In this document: piece by piece, positions 26,500 to 35,886 of the stretch
Layout: every line of letters begins with the position of its first letter
Position numbering within the stretch: position 1 is the stretch's first letter
From: Ruminococcus sp.
GTDB taxonomy: Bacteria > Bacillota > Clostridia > Oscillospirales > Ruminococcaceae
Assembly (NCBI GenBank): GCA_021199375.1
Contig: JAJQIB010000013.1
Coordinates: 65,646-118,397, forward strand
Direction of reading: 5' to 3'
DNA length: 52,752 nt
Notes under the pieces: generated by a model
Databases searched by the model: none
What the model was told of the DNA's origin: nothing
What the model saw: only the letters and a program-made list of their open reading frames with translations
Made by a program: the position numbers and the translations under genes

Positions 26500-27459
26500 T
26501 TATCTATTAGCTGTTGCGGGCTTTTTCTTCTTCTTTTTCTTCTTAGGACTATCGTCCATAACCTTAAGAACGATAAATCCGAGAACTGCAGAAATAATGA
26601 ATATCAGTACGCTTATTGCACCAACAACGCCGACAGCCGAGTCTCTACCAAGCTGAATCTGCATTACGAGTGTCATAAGTACGCCCTTAGGTCCACCGCT
26701 CGAATCACCGAGTAGTGTAGGTACATCGTACATCTGCAAGCCACCTATCATAGAGGTGATAATTACGTACGCCAAAATCGGTCTAATCAGCGGAATTGTA
26801 ATCTTCCAGAAGGTCTGGGTGGGATTAGCTCCGTCAATCTGAGCCGACTCATAAAGCGAGGTATCAATACCCATGATAGCTGCCATAAGTAGAATTGTAG
26901 TATTTCCATACCACATAAGGAAGTTGATAAATCCGACTATAAACCTTGAACCCCAAACTGTGTTAAGAGGTGAGGTGTCGAGTCCTACCATCTTGTCAAA
27001 TAAATCGTAAAGTGCGCCGCCCTGTGTAAACAGCGAATAGAACAACAGCGAAATAGCTGATGCCATGATTACGTTCGGCAGATAGATAATAGTCTTGAAA
27101 AATCCCTGTGCCTTTAGCTTTAGACGAATGTCTGTAAACCAAACAGCAAGCAGAAGCGAAACGGCAATCTGAGGAATAAAACCTATAAGCCAAAGAACAA
27201 CTGTGTTTTTCAGCGATGTGGTAAAGGTTCCGTCTTTTCCTAAAACATCAATATAATTTTGAAGTCCGCAGAAGCCATTATCTACTACATTTCCATCAGG
27301 ATTGAAAATCGAAACTGTTCCCGTATCAACCTTGTAATCTATAAAGCTGTAATAAAACGTTTGAACCAAAGGAGTGAGCGCAAATATGATGTATACTACG
27401 AAAAACGGGATGAGAAAGATGTAACCCCATTTTGCATAACTAATGCTCTTTCTTTTCAT
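26500..27459 (-). CDS. Carbohydrate ABC transporter permease (MalF/CUT1 type)
   Basis: The 319-residue protein has six predicted membrane segments and the EAA-type loop ESAQIDGANPTQTFWKITIP. The ATG at 27459 follows AGGTG; a TTG codon just before it is a less likely start. The C-terminus is unusual in carrying eight consecutive lysines before PATANR, which may only be a membrane-surface anchor. It forms the heteromeric channel with the MalG-type protein 14 bases downstream. Confidence 0.92.
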   Translation of the reverse strand: MKRKSISYAKWGYIFLIPFFVVYIIFALTPLVQTFYYSFIDYKVDTGTVSIFNPDGNVVDNGFCGLQNYIDVLGKDGTFTTSLKNTVVLWLIGFIPQIAVSLLLAVWFTDIRLKLKAQGFFKTIIYLPNVIMASAISLLFYSLFTQGGALYDLFDKMVGLDTSPLNTVWGSRFIVGFINFLMWYGNTTILLMAAIMGIDTSLYESAQIDGANPTQTFWKITIPLIRPILAYVIITSMIGGLQMYDVPTLLGDSSGGPKGVLMTLVMQIQLGRDSAVGVVGAISVLIFIISAVLGFIVLKVMDDSPKKKKKKKKPATANR

Positions 27460-27486
27460 CAATTTTCACCTACAAATCAAGATTAG

Positions 27487-27525
27487 AATAAAATTAGGGG
27501 GAGAGAATCGCCTCCACTCCCCCTA
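27487..27525 (-). terminator. Intra-operon hairpin between the binding protein and permease genes
   Basis: TAGGGGGAG (27495-27503) pairs with CTCCCCCTA (27517-27525), with only a partial T stretch on the minus strand. Such hairpins usually let the binding protein be made in excess of the permeases. Confidence 0.65.
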
Positions 27526-27616
27526 TTTCATTATTAACTTTACTAGATCGATACCACATCATGAGTACCATCTGATGCACAATTCACGTGCGGTACCGCC
27601 CTGTGAATAATAATTA

Positions 27617-29068
27617 TTATTCAGCTGTAATAGTGTCGGTGTTAAGTGTGCTGTATACAGAAGAGATGTTGGTCTTGAATGTCTCAAGAGCCTCTTCGTA
27701 TGTGCTGTTGCCCTCGAAGTAATCCTTCATTGCAGACTGGAACTGCTCGTTGCAGCCCTGGTCATAAGCAGAAAGCTTGTTAGAAAGATCAACGTTCTCA
27801 GCAGCCTCGGTAAGGAGTGAGAGGTGATCCTGTCCGCCAAGGAATGCGTTGGAGTAACCATCATCAATAAGCTCCTGAATAGCAGCCTTGTTGTTGGTGT
27901 AATCCTGCTCAGTCTCAGTGATGGACTTCATGATTTCGGTATCGCAAGTCATCTTGTACATGATATCCTTGGTGATCTCAACGTTATCAGAAGTAGCGCA
28001 TCCGCAGATCCATGTGCCGCCCCAGAAGTATTCCTGAGGACCTGTGCAAGCTCTCCATAGACCATATCCGCCGTTGCCCTCAGCCTCTTCGCCGCCATCA
28101 TCAGTAGATGTCTCAAGAGTGTTAGGAAGAAGGGTGAAAGGAATGCCCCATGTTGAGAAGAAGTAACCAAATACTCCACCGTCAATCTTCTGTCCAGCAA
28201 CCCAAGCGTCATCCCAAAGAGATGTGCCGTTGTTGTAGCCAGCGTCTGTGTAGCTCTTGGTCTGCTCAACCCATGCAGAAATCTGAGGATCGATTGTGAT
28301 GTTTCCGTCGTCATCAACCCAAGGAGATGAAACGTTGTTCGAGAAGCATCTGTAGGTGTCGTCATAACCGGATACCATTGCGATGCCCTGCTCTGCGAAG
28401 AGTGCAGCGGTCTCAGTAAATGTATCCCAGTCCTTAACATATTCCTGAACCTCGTCAGGATCGCTTGTGCCGAGAACCTGCTCAGCATAGTTAGCATTGT
28501 AAAGGAATAGACCAGGAGTAGCCTGCCACGAAACGCCCTTAAGAACGCCGTCAGAGTCAGTCATAACATCCTGTGTATAGCTGTACTGATTAGCCATATC
28601 CTCGTCTGTAAGTCCGATGTCGTTTCTTACGTCAAGAGCAGCGTCTGAATTTACATACTTAAGTGCATAGTCAGCCTCAACAAGGAACATATCGATCTTC
28701 ATATCATCGTCAACCTGAGTAGCTAGAGCTTCGTCAAGCTTGGTCTGATAGTAGTTGTCATCGTTGGTGTTTGTAACCCACTCAACCTCTACGCCATCCC
28801 AAAGATCTGTATCTCTGTTATCCCAGTAGTAGGTCTCGAATCTTTCCTTAAACTCGGTGTTCCAAACGTAGATTACATACTTAGAAGTAGAATCTCCGGT
28901 AATATTGGACACGTCTTCACCATCGTCAGTACCGCCATCCTCTGTAGCTGCGCTGTCAGTGCTTGCTGCACTTGAATCATCGTCATCGCTATCGCCACAA
29001 GCAGTCATAACCGAACCTGCCATGCAAAGTGCCAAAGCACCTGCAAAAAGTCTCTTAAGCTTTGCCAT
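27617..29068 (-). CDS. Extracellular sugar-binding lipoprotein (family 1 solute-binding protein)
   Basis: The 483-residue protein starts with a lipoprotein signal peptide ending in VMTAC (lipidated Cys23), then a Ser/Asp-rich linker (about 25-55) and a family-1 solute-binding fold. It delivers a sugar to the two permeases encoded downstream. The ligand cannot be told from sequence. AAGGAGG precedes the ATG. First gene of the importer operon, next to the LacI-type regulator. Confidence 0.92.
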   Translation of the reverse strand: MAKLKRLFAGALALCMAGSVMTACGDSDDDDSSAASTDSAATEDGGTDDGEDVSNITGDSTSKYVIYVWNTEFKERFETYYWDNRDTDLWDGVEVEWVTNTNDDNYYQTKLDEALATQVDDDMKIDMFLVEADYALKYVNSDAALDVRNDIGLTDEDMANQYSYTQDVMTDSDGVLKGVSWQATPGLFLYNANYAEQVLGTSDPDEVQEYVKDWDTFTETAALFAEQGIAMVSGYDDTYRCFSNNVSSPWVDDDGNITIDPQISAWVEQTKSYTDAGYNNGTSLWDDAWVAGQKIDGGVFGYFFSTWGIPFTLLPNTLETSTDDGGEEAEGNGGYGLWRACTGPQEYFWGGTWICGCATSDNVEITKDIMYKMTCDTEIMKSITETEQDYTNNKAAIQELIDDGYSNAFLGGQDHLSLLTEAAENVDLSNKLSAYDQGCNEQFQSAMKDYFEGNSTYEEALETFKTNISSVYSTLNTDTITAE

Positions 29069-29092
29069 AATAAATTTCCTCCTTAAATTCGC

Positions 29093-29127
29093 ATTATACT
29101 ATTATAGTTTCCGAAGCGTATGCTTCG
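29093..29127 (-). promoter_or_regulatory. Promoter region and palindromic operator of the sugar importer
   Basis: Two TATAAT hexamers (minus strand, 29093-29098 and 29101-29106) precede the binding-protein gene. At the position expected for the -35 box lies the palindrome CGAAGC-GTAT-GCTTCG (29112-29127). This suggests repression by a LacI-family protein binding over the -35 region; the neighbouring regulator is the obvious candidate. Confidence 0.55.
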
Positions 29128-29139
29128 TAATTAATGCCA

Positions 29140-30183
29140 TTAGTTTGTGTTAACAACGTCCACTACGGACACTCCTGTCTGAAGCTCGCCGTCTACGGTA
29201 ATAACTTCCGCAAAGGTTGTTGACGGATTCTCAATCTGTGCAATAAGCTTTTTTGCTGCTGTTGCCCCGATTACGCCCGTATCCTGCTTATAGGAAGTAA
29301 GCTTCGGTGATAAAAACTCGGAATATGCAATTCCGTCATATCCTACAACGGATATGTCCTGCGGTATTTTTAGTCCGCAATCTGCAATAGCGTTGTATCC
29401 TCCGATTGCTGAAAAATCGTCCGGCATAAATATGCAGGTCGGGCGATCCTTGCCCGTGATAAGCTTCTTTGTAAGATCATACGTAATTGTTGGACTGTGG
29501 TACTCGCCACTAAGCATCCAATCAGGCTTAACCTCGATTTTCAGGTTCATGCAAGCCTTACAAAATCCGCTCATTCGCTTTTCCATAACTGCCGAGCGCT
29601 TTCCTTGTATGAAGGCTATTTTTCGATGTCCCTTGTTAGCGACATATCTAACAAGCTCCTCCATACCCGCTTCATTGTTTGAAACCACCGCTGTTCGACA
29701 CTCGAACGTATGGTCTATCGTGACCACCGGCAAATCGCCATTGACCACCTCGTACACGTCCGGATCTGAGAAATCCGTGCATATTATCACGATTCCGTCT
29801 ACATTGCGGTATTTGCAGTGCTCATAGGTTGACATTTTGTTTTCGCCGATATCCTTATTTATAAAAGTAATATCGTATCCTAAAAGCTCCGCCTCTTTTT
29901 TGAAGCTGTTTAAAACCTTCGCAAAAAACTCATGAGTAAGTCCCATTCCTGCCTCGTCATTAAACATCACCCCAAGATTAAAGGTTCTGTTTGTTTTTAG
30001 TGCGCGCGCCTGCGAGTTAGGAAAATAGCCCATTTCCTTAGCCGCCTTCATTAGGCGTTCTTTAGTAGCGGGGCTAACGTCCTTGTGGTCATTGAGTGCC
30101 TTGCTTACCGTGGCGATTGATACGCCGCAGCGAACGGAAATGTCTTTTAGTGAAACCACCTGAGTTTCCCCTTTCCTCGACAT
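29140..30183 (-). CDS. LacI-family transcriptional regulator
   Basis: The protein has an N-terminal LacI helix-turn-helix and hinge (VSLKDISVRCGVSIATVSKALND, cut short here, about 10-60) and a periplasmic-binding-like sensor domain (about 68-340). It probably controls the sugar importer downstream, with a sugar as effector. The ATG at 30183 is annotated; a GTG at 30159 with AAAGGGG 8 bases upstream gives the more typical start MVSLKDIS and is a serious alternative. AAACGTTT motifs around its own promoter suggest autoregulation. Confidence 0.93.
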   Translation of the reverse strand: MSRKGETQVVSLKDISVRCGVSIATVSKALNDHKDVSPATKERLMKAAKEMGYFPNSQARALKTNRTFNLGVMFNDEAGMGLTHEFFAKVLNSFKKEAELLGYDITFINKDIGENKMSTYEHCKYRNVDGIVIICTDFSDPDVYEVVNGDLPVVTIDHTFECRTAVVSNNEAGMEELVRYVANKGHRKIAFIQGKRSAVMEKRMSGFCKACMNLKIEVKPDWMLSGEYHSPTITYDLTKKLITGKDRPTCIFMPDDFSAIGGYNAIADCGLKIPQDISVVGYDGIAYSEFLSPKLTSYKQDTGVIGATAAKKLIAQIENPSTTFAEVITVDGELQTGVSVVDVVNTN

Positions 30184-30226
30184 CCTAAGCCGCTCCCTTT
30201 AATCGCTTTGTGTAGGATCTCATTCT

Positions 30227-30234
30227 AAACGTTT
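30227..30234. promoter_or_regulatory. AAACGTTT operator-like site 1 of the LacI-type gene
   Basis: An 8-bp palindrome with central CG, in the leader 44 bases before the annotated start codon. Confidence 0.45.
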
Positions 30235-30294
30235 TCGTATCCTCACTTTACGCCTTAAGGGATAAAGACTTAATCGTTTGCCGATTTTCATATC

Positions 30295-30302
30295 AAACGT
30301 TT
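30295..30302. promoter_or_regulatory. AAACGTTT operator-like site 2, just after the LacI-type gene's promoter
   Basis: This palindrome begins about 12 bases downstream of the -10 box, over the expected transcription start, which suits autorepression. Confidence 0.5.
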
Positions 30303-30313
30303 CCGTTATTCAA

Positions 30314-30342
30314 ATTGTACAATAAAATCGAAAAAATTGCAA
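30314..30342 (-). promoter_or_regulatory. Sigma-A-type promoter of the LacI-family gene
   Basis: On the minus strand TTGCAA (30337-30342), a 17-base spacer and TACAAT (30314-30319) are present. Confidence 0.65.
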
Positions 30343-30631
30343 GTGTTTTTGCGAATTTTCTTCTCAAGTGTAATAAAATATGGAGGTATGCACTAATTTT
30401 CAACCTATTATTTGTGCAATTTGACGAACTTTTTGCCCCTTTTGAAATCGTTTTGTAACATATTATTTGTTCACACATTCTTTTCAAAAGCTTTTCACAT
30501 AGCCCTTCACATTCTTCCCTCTTCATAATATCATTCTGGACATTTTTCACATATAACGCTGCTTTTATTTAACACAAAAATGTGAAGTTTCAACAAAAAT
30601 TAAAGTCTGTTTTTTACAAATCGGATATTTT

Positions 30632-30639
30632 AAACGTTT
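30632..30639. promoter_or_regulatory. AAACGTTT operator-like site 3
   Basis: A third copy of the palindrome, about 290 bases upstream of the promoter. It is far enough to need DNA looping if functional. Confidence 0.35.
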
Positions 30640-30811
30640 TCGCACTCTTTCATGCCATTTTAAAAATTTACACCATTTTTTCAGTGATTTTTTCACATTT
30701 CGCCAATCAAATTGTGAAAATCAAGTGTCAATTTTTATTTAGTCTGCCCGTTTAAAATCCTCTCTAGCCGATTTTTTCGTCAAATTCGCCTCTTATTTTC
30801 GTAAAAACGCA

Positions 30812-30842
30812 CAAAAAAGCCTCGGTCAATCTCGCCGAGGCT
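30812..30842 (-). terminator. Terminator of the second M23 gene
   Basis: AGCCTCGG (30818-30825) pairs with CCGAGGCT (30835-30842); on the minus strand six T follow. It starts a few bases past the stop codon. Confidence 0.9.
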
Positions 30843-30850
30843 CATAATTA

Positions 30851-32446
30851 TCAATAGCTTACAAACGATGCGGGGTTTGTAATGTAGCCGTTGTATCTAA
30901 GCTCGAAGTGCAGATGCGTTCCCGTTGAATTTCCTGTTGAGCCCATAAGACCTATGCTCTGACCCTCGGTTACGGTATCGCCCACCTCGACTGTTGCCTG
31001 AGTAAGATGACCATAAAGCGTCAAAAATCCATTGCCGTGATCTATGATAACGTAGTTTCCATAGCCGCCTCCACAGCCACACGATTCGGTCTTGCCGTAA
31101 TTGTGGGTGCATGAATTGTTCACTCTAACCACTGTGCCAGCTTCAGATGCGCTTATGGTGCATCCGCTTTCTCCTGTGATATCAAGTCCCTTATGATATG
31201 AGCCCCAGCGCTCGCCTACTCCCGATGAAACGTAATAGTGTCCTGCCACAGGCCATTTAAATGTATACTGACATTCTGTATCGTCAATCTCCTCGCCTGC
31301 TGCCTTGCGTTCATTTATCTGCTCATGAAGAACCTCAAGTGCCGCCGATGCCGCAGTTTCAGTCTGAAGGCGAGTTTCCTCATCAGTCGAGCCGGTGTAT
31401 GTGCCCTTTAGCAGGTCGCCAAGTATACCCTCATACGAGTATATCTCGTTTTCATACGCCTCCTGCTGCTCCTCAAGCGCCGCCTTCTCGTCTGCCAGTA
31501 GCTGCTTTGTCTCCTCACTTGAATTGTATAGCTCTGCAAGCTCCGCTCTCTCGTCCTCAAGCTCCGAGCTCTGAGAATCATACTCCGCCTGCTGCTTTTC
31601 AAGCTCCGCTACTTTATCGTCATACTCCGCCTTTTTCGTAACAAGATCATCAAGCACCTGATTGTCATACTCAGTCACACGCTGATAAAGCTCCGTTCGC
31701 ATAAGCACATCATAAAAATCGCCTGAGCTAAGTATCATCTCAACATAGCCCATATCTCCGGCTATGTACATCGCTCTAAGCCTCAGCTTATATTCTTCTA
31801 TTCCCTTGTCAATCTCAGACTTAAGCTCTTGTGCAGCCTGCTGCTCGGTATAAATTTGTGTTTCAAGCTGAGTCATATATGAGTTTACAACCGAAATTTT
31901 TTCGTTTATGGTATTTATTTCCTCGAGTATTAGCTGCTGACGCTCTGTTTCAGTGAGAATTGTACCCTCTGTATCAGCAAGCTGTGCCTCAAGCTCCGCC
32001 TGCTTTTGCGCAATCTCATTTAGCTTGTCGGTATAAATGCTCGTATCAACCGTCACCGTTGTAGATGTACTGTCATCAGATGACTCCTCGCTGCTGTCGC
32101 TTAAATCCTCACTGTCAGTGTCAGATACCTGCTCAGTGTCAGTGCTCTCCTGAACACTCTCTGTCGTATCTTCCACCTGCTCACTTGACGCATCGTCAGT
32201 GTAGCTCTCCTCATAGTCCTCTGTGCTGTAGTCAGTATAATCCTCAGTGTAGTCCTCCTCTATAAAGTCCCCGACCTCTTCGTCAGTAGATTCATCGTAC
32301 GTCTCTTCACTTGATTCGTCAATAATCTCCTCGCTGCTGTCGCTGTCAGCAATAGCTGATATGTTTCCAGCAGAAAGACCAACCGCCGCTGCACAGCACA
32401 AAATCAGTACAGCAAGCATCCTTTTGAGTACAAGTAGCCTATTCAT
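30851..32446 (-). CDS. M23 peptidase with coiled coil (EnvC/PcsB-like), second copy
   Basis: The 531-residue protein has a signal peptide (about 1-32), an acidic Ser/Glu/Asp-rich segment (about 35-125), a long coiled coil (about 135-355) and a C-terminal LytM/M23 domain with YHKGLDI and THLHFEL, which supply the zinc ligands. It is a predicted peptidoglycan endopeptidase. A Cys-rich loop with CGCGGGYGNY is shared with its upstream paralogue. It sits 88 bases after that gene beyond a hairpin, so it may be partly independent. Interaction with FtsX is inferred from context. Confidence 0.9.
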   Translation of the reverse strand: MNRLLVLKRMLAVLILCCAAAVGLSAGNISAIADSDSSEEIIDESSEETYDESTDEEVGDFIEEDYTEDYTDYSTEDYEESYTDDASSEQVEDTTESVQESTDTEQVSDTDSEDLSDSSEESSDDSTSTTVTVDTSIYTDKLNEIAQKQAELEAQLADTEGTILTETERQQLILEEINTINEKISVVNSYMTQLETQIYTEQQAAQELKSEIDKGIEEYKLRLRAMYIAGDMGYVEMILSSGDFYDVLMRTELYQRVTEYDNQVLDDLVTKKAEYDDKVAELEKQQAEYDSQSSELEDERAELAELYNSSEETKQLLADEKAALEEQQEAYENEIYSYEGILGDLLKGTYTGSTDEETRLQTETAASAALEVLHEQINERKAAGEEIDDTECQYTFKWPVAGHYYVSSGVGERWGSYHKGLDITGESGCTISASEAGTVVRVNNSCTHNYGKTESCGCGGGYGNYVIIDHGNGFLTLYGHLTQATVEVGDTVTEGQSIGLMGSTGNSTGTHLHFELRYNGYITNPASFVSY

Positions 32447-32465
32447 TCATTGCTCTCCTTTTTAC

Positions 32466-32501
32466 AAAAGTACGGGGAAAAGATTTAAGCTTCGCCCCGT
32501 A
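32466..32501 (-). terminator. Terminator-like hairpin between the two M23 genes
   Basis: TACGGGG (32471-32477) pairs with CCCCGTA (32495-32501), followed on the minus strand by a short T stretch. Confidence 0.65.
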
Positions 32502-32534
32502 TTTAGTATATCACAGCTTATCTGTCGCAATTTG

Positions 32535-34088
32535 TCATACATAGTCCTCAGGATCTACCGCAGTGCCATTTATACGTATTTCAAAGTGCAAATGCGGTCC
32601 TGTAGAATGTCCCGTAGAGCCTACCGTTCCCAAAACATCGCCCTGCTCTACATAATCTCCGACGGATACTGTAATCCTCTCTGAATGAGCGTATAGCGTC
32701 CAATATCCATCTCCATGGTCTATTATACAGTAGTTTCCATAGCCTCCGCCACAGCCGCAGCTATAGCTCTTTCCGTAGTCGTGAGTACAGGTGTTATTAA
32801 CCTTGATAACCGTGCCCGATGCGGCAGCGCAAATATTAGCTCCTCTTATGTTCGATGAGTAAATATCAATACCCTTGTGATAAGAGCCCCATCTCCAGCC
32901 TACTCCGTAGGAGATATGATAAAATCCCGGACAGGGCCATGTAAACTGAGACTTGTCAACATATCCATAGTCTGAATTTGATGTCGAATTATTGCTCGAA
33001 CTGCTCGATGATGTCGAGCTGCTGTCGGATGAGGATGATGAGCTGCTCGATGTGTCAGATGAGCTGTCGGATGAGCTGCTTTCTGCAGCCGCAGCCGCTT
33101 CCGCCTCAGCCTTTGCCTTAGCCTCAGCTTCAGCTTTAGCCTTAGCCTCCGCTTCAGCCTTTGCTTTAGCCTCCGCTTCAGCCTTTGCTTTAGCCTCCGC
33201 CTCCGCCTTAGCCTTCGCCTCGGCCTCCTCCTTTTCCTTTATAGCCTCACGCTCTTCATAAAGCTCCTGAAGCTCAGCCTCAAACTCCTCCTGCTCGCTT
33301 TCAAGAGCTGCCAAATCCTCCTCGTTAGTTGCCTGATCAGTTGCAAGCGCCTCAAGACTCTCGCTGCTTTCGTCATACAGCTCCTCAAGCTTTGTCATTT
33401 GAGCCTGCTGAAGCTCACGTCTTGATTCCAGCTCGGCAAGACTTTCCTCTAGCGTCTCCCTTTGCTCGTCAAGCTCCGCCTCCTCAAGCTCGTACTGCTC
33501 CTTAAGCTCAACAAGCTCATCGATCATGTCATTATCATACTCGGCAACACGCTTAATCAGCTCAATTTTCATGAGCATATCATAAAAGTCAGAGGCGCCT
33601 ATAAGTATATCGGTGTATGTATCACTGCCTGCTATATACATCGCACGCAGCCTCTTTTTAAAGTCCTCTACCCCCTGAACTATTTCCTGTTTCTTCTCCT
33701 CAACGCTCTCTTCCTTTTCGGCAATTTTATCCTCTGTTTCAGAGATTTCGTCCTCTAGCTCGCCTATATACGAAGCAAGCGTGTGAAGAGTTTGCTCTAC
33801 CGTATCAATCTGCTCGGATATCGCCTGCTGATTTTCCTCCTCAGCTTCGATGTCATCCTCGGTAGCCTTTATTTTTTCATCAAGCTCTGCCTGCTTTTCC
33901 TCAAGCTCATCAATTTCCGTCTTTTTGTCGCTGATTGCGCTCTCATTAGCTGCAGCTTCACTGCTTGTAGCAGATGCAAGCGTATCGTTTAAGCTATAGC
34001 TTCCCTGTGCAAAGGCAGACAAAGTCACTGTAGTAGCAAGCGTAAAGGCAAGCGCACGCTTGATTAGACTTTTGGTTTTACATTTCAT
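32535..34088 (-). CDS. M23 peptidase with coiled coil (EnvC/PcsB-like), first copy
   Basis: The 517-residue protein has a signal peptide (about 1-30), a long coiled coil (about 40-260), a repetitive Lys/Ala/Glu segment, a Ser-rich linker and a C-terminal M23 domain with YHKGIDI and PHLHFEI. It follows ftsX at once (20 bases), the classic order in which FtsEX activates a wall hydrolase for daughter-cell separation. The ATG at 34088 is chosen since GGAGG lies 11 bases upstream and the signal peptide then starts properly; an upstream start would lie inside ftsX. Confidence 0.92.
   Translation of the reverse strand: MKCKTKSLIKRALAFTLATTVTLSAFAQGSYSLNDTLASATSSEAAANESAISDKKTEIDELEEKQAELDEKIKATEDDIEAEEENQQAISEQIDTVEQTLHTLASYIGELEDEISETEDKIAEKEESVEEKKQEIVQGVEDFKKRLRAMYIAGSDTYTDILIGASDFYDMLMKIELIKRVAEYDNDMIDELVELKEQYELEEAELDEQRETLEESLAELESRRELQQAQMTKLEELYDESSESLEALATDQATNEEDLAALESEQEEFEAELQELYEEREAIKEKEEAEAKAKAEAEAKAKAEAEAKAKAEAEAKAKAEAEAKAKAEAEAAAAAESSSSDSSSDTSSSSSSSSDSSSTSSSSSSNNSTSNSDYGYVDKSQFTWPCPGFYHISYGVGWRWGSYHKGIDIYSSNIRGANICAAASGTVIKVNNTCTHDYGKSYSCGCGGGYGNYCIIDHGDGYWTLYAHSERITVSVGDYVEQGDVLGTVGSTGHSTGPHLHFEIRINGTAVDPEDYV
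33109..33228 (-). repeat. Five 24-bp tandem units coding for a Lys/Ala/Glu repeat
   Basis: Five near-identical 24-base units encode eight-residue units of the type AEAKAKAE. They lie between the coiled coil and the Ser-rich linker of the M23 protein and could vary in copy number without frame change. Confidence 0.85.
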
Positions 34089-34107
34089 TTTAAACACGTC
34101 CTCCGTG

Positions 34108-35002
34108 TCACACCCTAAGATGCTTGCCCGCACTAATCGACGAGCCTACTGCTCCGATAATTGCACCTGCTGCGAGATAGCATGCTGTTACCTCAACAGA
34201 CATCTGGTCGAATGAATAAAGGCTCGAAACGCCAAGAATCGACCAAAGGTCAATATCATTTCTAAATACGTTGTACACTCCTTCATAAGCAAATTTTGTC
34301 AAAAACAGTGCTACAGCTGCCGCAGCTATTCCCACAAGCATTCCCTCAATAAAGAATGGTATGCGAATAAAGCTGTTTGTTGCGCCAACATATTTCATAA
34401 TGTTAATTTCTTTTCTTCTTGCAAACACGCTTGAACGAGTTGTGTTTGAAATTATGATAAGGCAAACCACAATAAGAGCCAAAATGACAGCGGTCATAAT
34501 TATCATAAGGATGTTCTGAATGCTTACAAGCACATCCGCAAATTGTGTCGGGCTCTTTACAGAGTCTACATTATCAAAGGTTTCAATCTGCATAGAGGTA
34601 TCTGACATAAGACTTATATCATTTACCGTCACCCTAAAGGTATCAGGAAGTGGATTGTCGTCAGCGTATCTAAATAGATCCTGCTGCTCCTCCGTCATAT
34701 CCGCCTTCATATCCTCCCATGCTTCATCCTTTGAATAGAACGAAACGCTGGCTACATTCGGCAATGCTTCAATCTGCTCTCTAAGCTCCTGCTGCTTTTC
34801 CTCGCCTATATCATCCTTGATTACAACAGATGCCTCACTCTGATCTTCAATGCCGCTTATTATCTTATTTAAGTTTATGGTCACAAGCACGGACACACCG
34901 ACCATAAGCAGCGAAACAAGTATAATACAAAACGATGCAAACGACATCATTCTGTTTCGCCAAATACTCTTTACACCCTGTCCGACGAGGTATCTTGCAC
35001 TA

Positions 35003-35013
<11 letters not shown>
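34108..35013 (-). CDS. ftsX: Cell-division ABC transporter permease FtsX
   Basis: FtsX is the membrane part of the FtsEX complex, which passes ATP-driven conformational change to wall hydrolases. The 301-residue protein has four predicted membrane segments (about 22-44, 168-190, 215-240 and 265-290) and an extracellular loop between the first two. It overlaps ftsE by 11 bases, with AGGAGG inside the end of ftsE. Confidence 0.96.
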
Positions 35014-35692
<679 letters not shown>

Positions 35693-35886
35693 ACTCGGTT
35701 CACCTCTTTAATAAAATTTGCACTCTTTCTCTTTATGTGCAATGATACCTTCACAAGTCATTTTTTCGCTTTAAACGGCCGATTAAGAGCCCGCTTTTTC
35801 TCTTATGGTTACCCCAAAGAAATATCAGCCGGAGAACAAATCAGCCGTCACAAATGTCATAATCACTTTTTCTTTTTATTTTTTGT

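Larger units (their letters stand above)
30184..30850. other. 667-base intergenic region with repeated regulatory-type motifs
   Basis: No convincing gene is seen. It holds the lacI-type promoter, three AAACGTTT palindromes and seven TTCACA hexamers (30470, 30494, 30506, 30546 and 30692 forward; 30581 and 30713 reverse), plus the terminator of the M23 gene at its end. The sequence is very AT-rich. Confidence 0.6.

Noticed and set aside
28905-29153. An 82-codon plus-strand open frame across the binding-protein promoter
   Set aside because: It is antisense to the signal peptide and linker of the lipoprotein and has no support of its own.
30293-30550. An 85-codon open frame on the minus strand in the gap upstream of the LacI-type gene
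   Set aside because: It overlaps the LacI-type promoter, has no ribosome site, no recognisable domain and a composition like AT-rich non-coding DNA.
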